Source: Viridibacillus soli (lineage in GTDB: Bacteria > Bacillota > Bacilli > Bacillales_A > Planococcaceae). From it: a stretch of DNA of 64,000 bases. Location of the stretch: assembly GCF_016612995.1 (NCBI RefSeq), contig NZ_JAEOAH010000006.1:1-64000 (forward strand), in the 5' to 3' direction. How positions within the stretch are numbered: the first letter of the stretch is position 1; each line of letters opens with the position of its first letter. The notes beneath the pieces are model-generated. The model made no database searches, was not told where the DNA came from, and saw only the letters and a list, made by a program, of their open reading frames with translations. Positions 43,578 to 52,506 of this stretch are shown piece after piece. Made by a program: the position numbers and the translations under genes.

Positions 43578-43591
43578 GGCCGCTTCAGCAT
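43572..43591. repeat. 20-nt sequence shared with 26285-26304
   Basis: TAAACGGGCCGCTTCAGCAT occurs identically at both places, each time touching the 3' end of a minus-strand gene (the stop of ypuA lies directly beside it here). Confidence 0.85.
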
Positions 43592-44524
43592 CTAGTTGAA
43601 AATACTTCCAATTCCATCCGCTATTTTTTGGAAGAAGTTTTTTACGCTTGCCCAGAAGCCTGTGTCGCTTTTGATGTCTTCTGAGATACTTCCTAGTTTA
43701 TCTTTCAGTGAGCTGCTTAAGTCTTCTAGTTGATTTCCCCATTTGCTGAAGTCGATATCTAATTTGCTGATTTTATTCATCAAATCGATTAACAGTTGGC
43801 GGTCTTTATCGCTTAAGTTAATTTCTAATTTGCTTAGTTGTTCGTTAACAATTTTTTCAACGTCTTCTTTTGTTGCAGGTTTTTGTTCAGCAATTTGCTT
43901 TTTAATTTCAGTTAATAGTTGGCTAACTTTTTCATCGTCAACGCCTGCTTTTTGTGCTAAGTCTGTTGCGACTGATAGTTCTTCATTCGCTACGTCAGTA
44001 CGTTCTGTATCTAATTTTTCACCTGTTGTCACTTCATATGCTTTGTAAATTCCTACAAGTGCTGAGTGACCTGTTACCGCTTTAGGAGCTGCTACTTCTA
44101 CTACAGCATCCTCAATACCTGCTGTCAACATGGCATTTGAATACATATCTGAAGTTACTTGTGTAATATTTTGTGGTGTCACGATTTTAATGACTAAACC
44201 AGCTCCGGCATCTTTACGCGTAATTTTTGCTGAAGAATACATACGAGCACGTGAATCGCCATCTGAAATATACTTTATCAAATCGGCACCGGTTACTGTA
44301 ATTTCTTCTACTTCTGCTTCGCCTGCAACATCTAAATCTTTCTTCACTATGTCTTTTTCAGCAGCAGATAGGTTACCTCCATAAACGACGATTGGGACAC
44401 CTAATTTTTCATTAATCTCTTTTGTTGTTGATGTATCATTAGTACTTGCAAAACTAATCGAAGGTGTCACAACAGAAGTTGCTATACACATGGCCGCTAA
44501 AACGGCTAGAAATTTCTTTTTCAT
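43592..44524 (-). CDS. DUF1002 secreted protein (YpuA-like)
   Basis: The 310-residue protein has a cleavable signal peptide (about 1-27, ending SFAS), then a DUF1002 domain (about 35-165, with VPIVVYGGNLS, MYSSAKITRKDAGAGLVIKI), and a helical, charged C-terminal part with possible coiled coil (200-290). It resembles YpuA of B. subtilis, whose function is unknown. The gene starts behind GGAGGAAAA and ends beside the repeat array. Confidence 0.9.
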   Translation of the reverse strand: MKKKFLAVLAAMCIATSVVTPSISFASTNDTSTTKEINEKLGVPIVVYGGNLSAAEKDIVKKDLDVAGEAEVEEITVTGADLIKYISDGDSRARMYSSAKITRKDAGAGLVIKIVTPQNITQVTSDMYSNAMLTAGIEDAVVEVAAPKAVTGHSALVGIYKAYEVTTGEKLDTERTDVANEELSVATDLAQKAGVDDEKVSQLLTEIKKQIAEQKPATKEDVEKIVNEQLSKLEINLSDKDRQLLIDLMNKISKLDIDFSKWGNQLEDLSSSLKDKLGSISEDIKSDTGFWASVKNFFQKIADGIGSIFN

Positions 44525-44539
44525 CCCTATTTTTCCTCC

Positions 44540-44866
44540 TTAATTTACATGTCTTTCATATACGCAATAAGAGTAAACTCTTTCAATGATTGTGATGAGT
44601 GCGAGTAATCCAAACAATAGTGATCCCCAAGCCCAATCAAGGAATGGTGCTATACTAGCCATGCCTATCATAAAGACCATGAAAACGATGTTCCCTATAC
44701 TATTAACCGGTTGCTCATTGAAAAATAATCCCACAAAGGATTTTTCCTTTGTAGCATAGCATTTACTACAAAACGGTTCGAGTTTCAATAAACCACCTGA
44801 TGTAACTAAATCATCGTTCTTTTTAATCTGCTGATGACAATTGCCACATACTATTGTTTTACTCAT
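44540..44866 (-). CDS. Zinc-ribbon membrane protein, unrecognised
   Basis: The 108-residue protein has a zinc ribbon made of CGNC (7-10) and CSKC (33-36) and then two membrane helices (about 56-75 and 80-98). It is transcribed 15 nt before ypuA and likely cotranscribed with it. I do not recognise a named family. Function unknown. Confidence 0.82.
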   Translation of the reverse strand: MSKTIVCGNCHQQIKKNDDLVTSGGLLKLEPFCSKCYATKEKSFVGLFFNEQPVNSIGNIVFMVFMIGMASIAPFLDWAWGSLLFGLLALITIIERVYSYCVYERHVN

Positions 44867-44891
44867 TTTCTCACCTCTATGTACTATTACG

Positions 44892-44944
44892 AAAAAAGGA
44901 GCAAAAAGTTTCTGAAAGTGTTGTAACTTTCTACTTTTGCCCCG
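44892..44944 (-). terminator. Imperfect terminator after cvfB
   Basis: On the minus strand GGGGCAAAAGT pairs imperfectly with ACTTTTTGCTCC, followed by TTTTTT. Confidence 0.55.
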
Positions 44945-44950
44945 TTAATG

Positions 44951-45811
44951 CTATTCTTTAATTTCTGTCCAACCGTCTGTTTGTGTAATTCTTCCAGCCT
45001 TCATCAATGTCCCTAAAGCACGCTTAAATGCAGCTTTACTCATATGGAACATCTCTTTAATTTCTTCTGGTGACGATTTATCACTGAAAGGCATCTTGCC
45101 GCCAATTTCTTGTAAGTAAGTAGCAATTTTCTCAGCATCATCCGATAGACGTTCATATTTTCGCGGTAACATAGAGGCGTTAATCGTACCGTCTTCTTTC
45201 ACTTCAATAACACGTACTGAAATGTCTGCACCTAGACGTGGTTCTGCAACGCGTTCTGATTCGTGTACGAAAATACGATACGGGGCATCTACGCCAATTA
45301 GGAATGTCCCAACTGGTAATAAACGATATGGACGAGCGATGATATTTTGGTTAAAAAGTTCTGGTTCTGCATCTTCATACATTTCCAATACTTTTTCCTC
45401 TGTAGCAAGGCGTCCGAATAACCCACCGTCACGGTCTGTACGTAATGTGATGAATAAATGATTACCTGGCTCTGGCCATAGTGGTTTAAGCTTCGGTAAA
45501 TCTTCTGCTGGAACTAGTACTTCTCTTGATGTTCCGATATCAACATAAGCACCATCACGGTCTTTTACATGCAATACGCGTGCCCAACCGTAGTCGTCTT
45601 TATTGATATGAGGAATAGCTGTAGTAGCGGAAAGATTTCCTCTACGGTCAGCATATAAAAATACCTCAATTTTGCTGTTCACTTCTAAAAGCTCCGTTAC
45701 TTCCGAACTATTAAGTGGAACATCAACATGATCATTAGTAAGAATATACTTGGATTCCTGTTTTTCTTTCACGAATAATTTAACGATATCGCCTGATTGT
45801 AATTCTGCCAT
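44951..45811 (-). CDS. cvfB: S1 RNA-binding protein CvfB/YitL
   Basis: The 286-residue protein has S1-like beta-barrels in tandem (about 1-65, 65-130 and 150-215) and a C-terminal winged helix (about 230-285: SPEEIKEMFHMSKAAFKRAL). This is the CvfB/YitL layout, a conserved RNA-binding protein affecting virulence genes in Staphylococcus aureus. The ATG at 45811 follows AAGGGAGC; the longer frame from 45841 overlaps the mntR stop. It may be cotranscribed with mntR. Confidence 0.93.
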   Translation of the reverse strand: MAELQSGDIVKLFVKEKQESKYILTNDHVDVPLNSSEVTELLEVNSKIEVFLYADRRGNLSATTAIPHINKDDYGWARVLHVKDRDGAYVDIGTSREVLVPAEDLPKLKPLWPEPGNHLFITLRTDRDGGLFGRLATEEKVLEMYEDAEPELFNQNIIARPYRLLPVGTFLIGVDAPYRIFVHESERVAEPRLGADISVRVIEVKEDGTINASMLPRKYERLSDDAEKIATYLQEIGGKMPFSDKSSPEEIKEMFHMSKAAFKRALGTLMKAGRITQTDGWTEIKE

Positions 45812-45837
45812 ACTTCTAGCTCCCTTCATATGACGTA

Positions 45838-46257
45838 TCATTCACTTTGTTGAGCTTTTAACTCTTCAAGTTTATGAATAAATGTAGGATTTTCTTCCAT
45901 TACTTGTATTAGATCTGCAATGCGGTCTATGGAGTTCCAGCTCAGATGATGCTCGATTCCTTCTACGTCATTGTAAATTCGTTCTTCGTCTACACCAATA
46001 AGTCTTAAAAACTGTTCTAGTAAATCATGTCGTTCTACTAAACGCTTGCCTAGCTTGGAGCCTTTAGTTGTCAACATAAGGCCTCTATAACGTTCGTACA
46101 CTAAGTAACCATCTTTATCTAGTTTCTGAACCATTTTGGTAACAGAGGAAGGAAGAACTGACAACGCTTCAGCGATATCCGATACGCGTGCATAGCCCTT
46201 TTGATCAATTAATAAATAAATTTGTTCGATGTGGTCTTCCATACTCGGTGTCGGCAT
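45838..46257 (-). CDS. mntR: Manganese-sensing repressor MntR
   Basis: The 139-residue DtxR-family regulator represses Mn uptake genes. The N-terminal winged helix ([21 protein letters not shown]) and Mn ligands match B. subtilis MntR: D8 and E11 in MEDHIEQ and H77 with E99, E102, H103 in DVEGIEHH. The ATG at 46257 follows AGAGGGAC. It is upstream of cvfB on the same strand, 26 nt away. No transporter target is nearby. Confidence 0.96.
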   Translation of the reverse strand: MPTPSMEDHIEQIYLLIDQKGYARVSDIAEALSVLPSSVTKMVQKLDKDGYLVYERYRGLMLTTKGSKLGKRLVERHDLLEQFLRLIGVDEERIYNDVEGIEHHLSWNSIDRIADLIQVMEENPTFIHKLEELKAQQSE

Positions 46258-46362
46258 CTCATGTCCCTCTCTTTCCATATCCTACTGTATAGTTTACTAC
46301 ACGCACTCATAAAACGTAACCTAAAACAGTAAATGAGCACTCTCATTACTGAAGATTGCCCA

Positions 46363-46671
46363 TTAATGGACTGGTTTTTGACCAACAATATGAATCGCAC
46401 GTATGATATGTTTATTAATTAGCGCAATGCTATCTGGTTTTTTTAAAATAGCGTACGCTTTTTCACGATCTTCTTTTGTTGTCACAAAATGATTATCTAA
46501 ATGATTTAACGTAATTGCATTAATATCTAATTCACATTTTCGGCAGCGACAAAATGTTGGATAGTCTGGACCATGAAGACTAAATGCCACTAGTCCACGC
46601 ACGATTTCCTCGGTTACATTTAGCAATTTTGCTTCTTCTGTAACTGTCGAGGGTTTCATTTTTTCCGTCAT
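46363..46671 (-). CDS. ComFB-like (late competence protein family) protein
   Basis: The 102-residue protein has the Cys cluster and Asp-rich motif CRCRKCELDINAITLNHL that marks the ComFB family (a ComF operon protein linked to late competence, with a zinc-binding look). Unlike the comF operon, the neighbours are mntR and a small membrane gene, so this is a stand-alone paralogue. In other bacteria ComFB-like domains bind cyclic dinucleotides. Start behind AAGGAGAG. Confidence 0.8.
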   Translation of the reverse strand: MTEKMKPSTVTEEAKLLNVTEEIVRGLVAFSLHGPDYPTFCRCRKCELDINAITLNHLDNHFVTTKEDREKAYAILKKPDSIALINKHIIRAIHIVGQKPVH

Positions 46672-46767
46672 ATTATCTCTCCTTCAAGTACTTAGAGCAG
46701 TTCCTTTATGTTTAATTTCTTCACAATGGGGGATAGTTTATACATATCGACAGAAAGGGTGTTCCTG

Positions 46768-46923
46768 ATGGGAAAACTGCTATGGTGGATTATCTGTATT
46801 CTAATCGCTTTTTGGCTGCTAGGCTTACTTTTTAAAATTGGTGGCGGCCTTATCCACATTATTTTAGTTATTGCAGGTATTGTGTTCTTCGTTCAACTGA
46901 TGACTAGAAAAAGGTCATTATAA
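46768..46923 (+). CDS. Lmo0937-family small membrane protein
   Basis: The 51-residue protein MGKLLWWIICILIAFWLLGL continues with GGGLIHIILVIAGIVFFVQL and a basic tail. Two membrane helices with a GGG turn are the Lmo0937-family pattern (DUF5670). The ATG at 46768 follows AGAAAGGGTG; the longer frame from 46708 has no site. Function unknown. Confidence 0.9.
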   Translation: MGKLLWWIICILIAFWLLGLLFKIGGGLIHIILVIAGIVFFVQLMTRKRSL

Positions 46924-46928
46924 CATTT

Positions 46929-46958
46929 GGATGCCAATGCGCACATGCATTGGCATCC
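46929..46958. terminator. Bidirectional terminator
   Basis: Perfect stem GGATGCCAATGC/GCATTGGCATCC with a 6-nt loop, between convergent genes. Confidence 0.93.
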
Positions 46959-46965
46959 TTATTTT

Positions 46966-48075
46966 TTATTGTGTTTTTGCGTATATGCAAGTATCTCTTA
47001 ATGCCTTACCATCGGCTGACAGTGAATCATTTCTAAAAATACCTTCTAGCTCATACTGTGCACGTTCTGCAACAGCTCTGCTACGAATATTATCGCTATC
47101 ACAACGAATTTCTATACGTGCTGCATGTAATTCCTCAAAGGCAAATTGCGAAATTCGCTCAACCGCTTCCGTCATATAGCCTTTACCTTCATGACGCACA
47201 TCCAGCCAATAGCCAATTTCAAACTTTGGAATAGCCCAATCGATTCTGTGTAAACCAGAGCTTCCAATAAATTCGCCTGTTTCTTTTAAAAACATATGCA
47301 ATCTCAAATCTTTTCTTGCCATGAAATCAGCAATGGCTTGACGAATATTTTCTCTTGTTTCCTCAGATTTAGGCAATGTTTGTGCCCATGGCATATATGG
47401 TTTTAACGAATCCGCTGATTGCATAATCGCGTCCCAGACAGCTTCCGCATCTTCCATATGTGGCATACGAATAATCAATCTTTCAGAATCAAACGTATTA
47501 GCGAATTCCCAATTTTTCACGAAACGTACTTCCTCTTTTACTTTTTCGTCGTCCCAACTAACTGGCGTTGTTTTGCCTTCTAAAAAGTCTTCGCGCGTGA
47601 TACCATATGTGACCGCATCATAGTACGCATACTCTTTTGGTACGAACCAAGCTTGTCTTAAATGTGCCTCTTTTAAGAATCCAGCACGTTCAAATGTTTT
47701 TCGCATTGGGAAATTATCTTGTCTTGTATGCCCTTCAAGACGAATCTTCTTTTCAGGCATACGGAAGACATAATCTGATACAAGCTTTAATGCAACTGTA
47801 CCATGTCCTAACCCACGCCATTTTTCCGCGATCCTTAAGTCGAAAAGGGGTATTTCATCGTGTAGATCATAGATTTTCACCATACCTACCTTTTCGCCTT
47901 CATCGCTCTCTAACCAGAACGTCTTCACTTCATCCGATTCATATCCACCTTCATCAATCGCTTTTTCAATTAGTTCACGACCTGGATGTGAATTGACATG
48001 ATATGGCCAAGCATTCCTCGTCATAAAATGAATTAACTGTTCCTGTTCTTCCATTGTCCACTCTATTAGTTTCAC
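46966..48075 (-). CDS. Protein with two tandem GNAT acetyltransferase domains
   Basis: Residues about 1-165 are one GNAT domain (IAEKWRGLGHGTVALKL as CoA loop; RKTFERAGFLKEAHLRQA). Residues about 190-369 form a second of RimJ/RimL type (FDSERLIIRMPHMEDAEAV, LDVRHEGKGYMTEAVERI, SRAVAERAQYELEG). The start is the GTG at 48075, 8 nt after GGAGG. Two complete domains in one chain are unusual for this family and could act on two sites or substrates. It lies after cadA, with 29 nt between, so may be cotranscribed. Confidence 0.9.
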   Translation of the reverse strand: MKLIEWTMEEQEQLIHFMTRNAWPYHVNSHPGRELIEKAIDEGGYESDEVKTFWLESDEGEKVGMVKIYDLHDEIPLFDLRIAEKWRGLGHGTVALKLVSDYVFRMPEKKIRLEGHTRQDNFPMRKTFERAGFLKEAHLRQAWFVPKEYAYYDAVTYGITREDFLEGKTTPVSWDDEKVKEEVRFVKNWEFANTFDSERLIIRMPHMEDAEAVWDAIMQSADSLKPYMPWAQTLPKSEETRENIRQAIADFMARKDLRLHMFLKETGEFIGSSGLHRIDWAIPKFEIGYWLDVRHEGKGYMTEAVERISQFAFEELHAARIEIRCDSDNIRSRAVAERAQYELEGIFRNDSLSADGKALRDTCIYAKTQ

Positions 48076-48104
48076 AATACTCGACCTCCGATTACGCAAT
48101 ACAA

Positions 48105-50213
48105 TTATTTTTGTACGCGCATTAAACGTAACGAATTTAATACTACTAATAAGGTTGCACCCATATCTGCAAAAATGGCAATCCATAATGTCAGCCATCC
48201 TGGGATGATCAGCAATAACGCTATCATTTTTAACCCTAATGCAAACATAATGTTTTCTTTAACAATTCGCAACGTTTTTCGACTAAGTCTTATCGTATAA
48301 GGCAATTTTTCTAGGTCATCCGCCATTAATGCTACATCTGCTGTCTCTAAAGCGGTATCTGTACCGGCTCCACCCATAGCAATACCGACTGTAGCTGTAG
48401 CTAAAGCAGGTGCGTCATTAATACCGTCTCCAATCATAGCAACAGAACCATACTGTGATTGCAACTCTTTCATTGCTTGTAATTTGTCTTCAGGTAATAA
48501 TCCTGCGCGAATATCCGTTAACTGGAGTTCCTGCGCAATAGCTCTTGCTGTCGGCTCCGCATCACCTGTTAACATAACCGTATGTTTAACGCCATTAGCA
48601 CCTAACTCTTGGATTACACTAGCACTATTACTACGAACTTTATCTGCAATTGCGATACAACCAAGGAAAGTTCCCCCAGACATTGCAGCGATAACAGATT
48701 TCCCTTCATTCTGTAGATGGTTAATAGTAGCTTGCATAGCTTCAGGAACGCTTACTGTTTCTTGAATCCATTGTAAACTACCTACTGCGATGTGGGCTCC
48801 TTCAACTTCTGCATAAGCCCCTTTACCTGTTACCGATTGGAATTGTTCAGCAATAGCTAGTTGCACTGTTTGTTCTTTTGCATATTGTAAAATTGCTCGA
48901 GCTAGAGGGTGCTGAGATGATTGCTCCACTGCAGCTACTAAACGAATCACTGTCTCTTCTGTTACACCATCCGCTACTAATACATCTGTCACTTCTGGAA
49001 TCCCGTTCGTTAATGTACCTGTTTTATCAAACGCAATTGCTTTTATACGACCAAGCTGTTCAAGATGGACTCCACCTTTTATCAGTACACCTTGTCTTGC
49101 TGCGTTCCCAATTGCTGTGACGATGGCAACTGGTGTTGAAATGACAAGTGCACATGGGCAACCTACTACTAAAACTGCCAACCCTTGGTAAATCCAGTGA
49201 TTCCAGTCTCCCAAAAATAATGGCGGTACAACCGCAACTACTATTGCAATTAAAATAATCGCTGGTGTGTAATACTTTGCAAATCGATCAACAAATTTTT
49301 GAGATGGTGCTTTTTCTGCCTGTGCCTCTTCTACTAAATGAACAATTTTCGCAATTGTTGTATCCTTTACATGTTTTGTTACAATGATTTCTAGGGCGCC
49401 TTCTTCATTTAATGTGCCTGCAAATACTTCATCGCCCATTTCCTTTTTCACTGGAATTGATTCACCTGTAATGGGTGCTTGATTAACAGTTGAAATGCCA
49501 CTTTGCACTTCACCGTCCATGGCGATTTTTTGACCAGGCTTAACGATTAATATATCACCAATTTGAATATCCTCTGTTGCAAGTTCTAATAATTGATTGC
49601 CTCTACGTACTGTTGCAGTTGCAGGTGCAATATCCATTAAACTTCTAATCGACTGTCTCGCTTTATTCATCGAATACGCTTCTAATGCTTCGCTCACTGC
49701 AAATAGAAAGACAACAACCGCTCCTTCTTTCCACTCACCTATAATAGCCGCCCCAATAATTGCAATGGTCATTAACGTTTTCATATCAAATTCAAAACGA
49801 ACTACGTTTTTAAACCCTGCTTTGAATATATCATAGCCGCCAATCACAATTGCCGCTAGAAACAGCCCAATTGTCAGTAGATGTTCATCACCTTTAAATG
49901 ATGCAACTATATAACCTGCTAAAACAAATATTAATGAAATACCTGCTAAAACATTTTCCTTCTTTTTATAAAAAGGTGTATGTTCCTCTCGTGTTCTATC
50001 ATCAGCACGTTTTACTTTTATGCCATCAAAAGCACCTGCTTCTTCCAGCTGTTCAAGTGATGCTTCACCGACAACTGTGAGCTTTGCTGCGCCAAAATTC
50101 AACTGTACACCGTCCACAGTCGGGATGTCTTGAATATTCTTTTCAAATTTACGAGCACAATTTGCACAAGATAGATTTTGTAATCGATATTCCTGTTGTT
50201 CAGTTTTCTTCAA
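48105..50213 (-). CDS. cadA: Cadmium/zinc P1B-type ATPase (CadA-like)
   Basis: The 702-residue pump exports Cd(II), Zn(II) or Pb(II). It shows one HMA domain with LSCANC (C16 and C19), the membrane metal motif GCPCALVIST, phosphorylation site DKTGTLTNG, QSSQHPLA, and GDGINDAPAL. The start is the TTG at 50213, 5 nt after AAGGGGAC and overlapping the arsR stop by 14 nt, so the two genes are translationally coupled. Metal specificity is inferred from the CadA-like sequence and the CadC-like regulator. Confidence 0.95.
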   Translation of the reverse strand: MKKTEQQEYRLQNLSCANCARKFEKNIQDIPTVDGVQLNFGAAKLTVVGEASLEQLEEAGAFDGIKVKRADDRTREEHTPFYKKKENVLAGISLIFVLAGYIVASFKGDEHLLTIGLFLAAIVIGGYDIFKAGFKNVVRFEFDMKTLMTIAIIGAAIIGEWKEGAVVVFLFAVSEALEAYSMNKARQSIRSLMDIAPATATVRRGNQLLELATEDIQIGDILIVKPGQKIAMDGEVQSGISTVNQAPITGESIPVKKEMGDEVFAGTLNEEGALEIIVTKHVKDTTIAKIVHLVEEAQAEKAPSQKFVDRFAKYYTPAIILIAIVVAVVPPLFLGDWNHWIYQGLAVLVVGCPCALVISTPVAIVTAIGNAARQGVLIKGGVHLEQLGRIKAIAFDKTGTLTNGIPEVTDVLVADGVTEETVIRLVAAVEQSSQHPLARAILQYAKEQTVQLAIAEQFQSVTGKGAYAEVEGAHIAVGSLQWIQETVSVPEAMQATINHLQNEGKSVIAAMSGGTFLGCIAIADKVRSNSASVIQELGANGVKHTVMLTGDAEPTARAIAQELQLTDIRAGLLPEDKLQAMKELQSQYGSVAMIGDGINDAPALATATVGIAMGGAGTDTALETADVALMADDLEKLPYTIRLSRKTLRIVKENIMFALGLKMIALLLIIPGWLTLWIAIFADMGATLLVVLNSLRLMRVQK

Positions 50214-50565
50214 TGCAGTCCCCTTCTTTCGAATGTTCATAAGCAATTTTAACGAGCTGTTCAACATGATCATCTGCTAGTTCATAATAAATTAGTTTTC
50301 CTTTACGATGTGACTTCGCTAAAGCGTTATCACGTAAATAACGTAAATGATGCGAAGCTGTAGCGGACGACGAGCCAATAATAGCCGCTACATCACAAAC
50401 ACATAATGATTTTTCAATCGTTAATGCATATAAAATCTTCAAGCGTGTTTCATCTGAAAATGCTTTAAAAAATTGCGCTAACTTTTGTAGCTCAGGCAAT
50501 TGACTCTGTACCCTTTCTACAGCTTCCTCATGTACTTTCGTTACTTCACATATATCTTTCGCCAT
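50200..50565 (-). CDS. cadC: ArsR-family metal sensor (CadC-like)
   Basis: The 121-residue repressor has an ArsR winged helix (SSSATASHHLRYLRD) and the CVCDVA motif (C55 and C57) in the sensor helix, with an N-terminal Cys at C6. This is the CadC cadmium/lead/zinc type. I chose the ATG at 50565 because AGGAGG lies 6 nt upstream. Two ATTCAAA-N6-TTTGAAT operators flank its promoter, and cadA follows with overlap. Confidence 0.94.
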   Translation of the reverse strand: MAKDICEVTKVHEEAVERVQSQLPELQKLAQFFKAFSDETRLKILYALTIEKSLCVCDVAAIIGSSSATASHHLRYLRDNALAKSHRKGKLIYYELADDHVEQLVKIAYEHSKEGDCIEEN

Positions 50566-50578
50566 CATATACCTCCTC

Positions 50579-50598
50579 ATTCAAATATCGGTTTGATT
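50579..50598. promoter_or_regulatory. ArsR/CadC operator, copy 1 (at the ribosome binding site)
   Basis: ATTCAAATATCGGTTTGATT is an ATTCAAA-N6-TTTGATT near-palindrome, matching copy 2 in arms and spacing. Confidence 0.6.
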
Positions 50599-50607
50599 GT
50601 TAATGCT

Positions 50608-50636
50608 AGTATACATTTTTTACATATTTTATTCAA
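50608..50636 (-). promoter_or_regulatory. Promoter of cadC-cadA
   Basis: On the minus strand TTGAAT (50631-50636) and TATACT (50608-50613) are 17 bp apart; the -35 box overlaps operator copy 2. Confidence 0.7.
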
Positions 50637-50650
50637 ATGATTGTTTGAAT
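50631..50650. promoter_or_regulatory. ArsR/CadC operator, copy 2 (at the -35 box)
   Basis: ATTCAAATGATTGTTTGAAT is a perfect 7-bp-arm inverted repeat with 6-nt centre, like known ArsR/CadC operators. Confidence 0.78.
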
Positions 50651-50739
50651 GTTCACTAAAATTTTAAATTTTCTCCTGCGTTGTTTATTATCTGAATATT
50701 CATTACAATTATTAAAAACCACATAAGGAGCGATCAATT

Positions 50740-51720
50740 ATGAATACAGGCCGATGGAATGCGATAACAGACGTCCCAAATGTACAAGTGGGGCATGTAA
50801 CATTACATAAAAAAGTAAATGAAGAAGACACAATTTGCACTGGTGTCACAGCTATTCTGCCTCATAACCAAAATCCGTTCGAGCAAAAGGTACCCGCTGC
50901 AAGCTTTGTATTGAACGGCTTTGGTAAAACAGTTGGTCTTATTCAAATAGAAGAATTAGGCTTATTAGAATCTCCAATCATGTTGACTAACACATTTAGC
51001 GTTGCCGCAGTTTTAGAAGGAACATTACAATATATGTTAAAAGAAAATCCGTCTATCGGGGACTCTACCAGTTCACTTAATATTGTTGTTGGGGAATGCA
51101 ATGATAGCCACTTAAACAGTATGCGCTTATTGGCAGTTAGACCAGAGCATGCACAAAATGCGATACAAAATGCCAAGAATGGTCCTGTTCATCAAGGTTC
51201 AGTAGGTGCTGGTAAAGGTATGATTTGCTACGGCGTTAAAGGAGGAATCGGCTCCTCTTCAAGAATTGTTGAAAACGACGATCATCCTTATACGGTTGGT
51301 GTATTATCTTTGACGAACTTCGGGAATGCACATGAATGCAAATTTGCAAATTGGCAGCAACAACAACTCGATAAGCCAGACGGTTCAGTCATTATCGTAG
51401 TCGCTACAAATGCACCTGTAAATGAACGTCAGCTTAAGCGCCTTGCTAAACGTGCCGCCATTGGTTTAGGAAGAACAGGTACTCACATCCATAATGGAAG
51501 TGGTGATATAATTATTGCCTTTTCTAATGCATATACAATTCCTCACACATTAGATTCCTTAGTTACAGAGCAAAAGACACTGCGCGATGATACAGACGTT
51601 ATGAATAACCTCTTCCAAGCAGTTATTGAAGCAACAGAAGAATCCATTTATCAATCTTTACTACATGCAGAAACGACAGTCGGACGGCAAGGGCGTATTA
51701 TTAACAAGGGACAATTCTAA
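50740..51720 (+). CDS. P1 (S58, DmpA) family aminopeptidase
   Basis: The 326-residue protein begins TDVPNVQVGHVTL and has the DmpA fold. These enzymes cleave themselves before a serine that becomes the nucleophile; here the site is G215-S216 in DGSVIIVVATNAP. The GSVGAGKGM and GVLSLTNFG segments are typical. It should release N-terminal or beta-amino acids from peptides. It is divergent from cadC with about 90 nt between and ends at a bidirectional terminator. Confidence 0.92.
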   Translation: MNTGRWNAITDVPNVQVGHVTLHKKVNEEDTICTGVTAILPHNQNPFEQKVPAASFVLNGFGKTVGLIQIEELGLLESPIMLTNTFSVAAVLEGTLQYMLKENPSIGDSTSSLNIVVGECNDSHLNSMRLLAVRPEHAQNAIQNAKNGPVHQGSVGAGKGMICYGVKGGIGSSSRIVENDDHPYTVGVLSLTNFGNAHECKFANWQQQQLDKPDGSVIIVVATNAPVNERQLKRLAKRAAIGLGRTGTHIHNGSGDIIIAFSNAYTIPHTLDSLVTEQKTLRDDTDVMNNLFQAVIEATEESIYQSLLHAETTVGRQGRIINKGQF

Positions 51721-51725
51721 GACGT

Positions 51726-51764
51726 AAAAAAAGAAGCTTGGCATTTAAGCCTAAGCTTCTTTTC
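51726..51764. terminator. Bidirectional terminator between peptidase and crcB genes
   Basis: Stem AAAAGAAGCTTAGGC/GCCAAGCTTCTTTT (one mismatch). Confidence 0.9.
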
Positions 51765-51767
51765 GTA

Positions 51768-52118
51768 TTAAGCGAATATTTGCCAACCGAGCGTTACTAA
51801 AATAATACCTGCAAATAGCGTGAGTAACGGATACAGTAGCACTGCACGGAAGTCACGTTCCTCTATCAATTTCACAACATCAAAAGCAAATGTGGAGAAT
51901 GTTGTGAATGCACCTAAAAATCCAATTGTGAAAAACGCCGATAATGACGTATTCTCTACACCTAAATGTAAAGCCATCCCCATCAATAATGAACCAATAC
52001 TATTCACAAGAAATGTGGCAATAAAGTATGGTTGGTCCTTACGCTTCATCCACATCACCACACCGTAACGGGTCATAGCACCAAGGCCACCACCTGCAGC
52101 AATTAACAACCAAGTCAT
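51768..52118 (-). CDS. crcB: Fluoride channel CrcB/Fluc, second subunit
   Basis: The 116-residue protein has four membrane helices and the Fluc signature GFLGAFTTFSTF. Gram-positive bacteria often have two adjacent, non-identical crcB genes whose products form a heterodimer that exports fluoride. The gene overlaps the upstream crcB by 4 nt (ATGA). It ends the acylase-crcB-crcB unit. Confidence 0.95.
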   Translation of the reverse strand: MTWLLIAAGGGLGAMTRYGVVMWMKRKDQPYFIATFLVNSIGSLLMGMALHLGVENTSLSAFFTIGFLGAFTTFSTFAFDVVKLIEERDFRAVLLYPLLTLFAGIILVTLGWQIFA

Positions 52119-52486
52119 GAGCGTTCACCTATTTTTGCTTTCGGCACTGTACATAAATAACCGAAAGAAGCTAAAGCGACACAAACGACTGTCATCATTA
52201 CTGCATATAAGATAGCCATCAATACATTTGTCTGCATAAGTGCAAACCAGCTAGCTGAAAAAGTGGAGAAAGTCGTAAATGCTCCTAACAAACCTGTTGT
52301 TAACAAGAGTCGCCACGAATTAGCGGTTTTATAACGAGCGAATAGCCCGTTTAATACACCTAATGCCGCACTCCCTGCACCATTGACAACCCATAACATC
52401 CATTCAGTCGGCACTGTCATAATCACACCATAACGAAGCAAAGCACCCATTATACCGCCAATACCGACGATTATTATTTCTATCAT
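52115..52486 (-). CDS. crcB: Fluoride channel CrcB/Fluc, first subunit
   Basis: The 123-residue protein has the same layout with GLLGAFTTFSTFSA. It differs from its neighbour, as expected for a heterodimeric Fluc pair. It starts 20 nt after the penicillin acylase stop. No fluoride riboswitch was seen in front of the pair or of the acylase. Confidence 0.95.
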   Translation of the reverse strand: MIEIIIVGIGGIMGALLRYGVIMTVPTEWMLWVVNGAGSAALGVLNGLFARYKTANSWRLLLTTGLLGAFTTFSTFSASWFALMQTNVLMAILYAVMMTVVCVALASFGYLCTVPKAKIGERS

Positions 52487-52506
52487 TTACAAAAACACCT
52501 TCTGTA

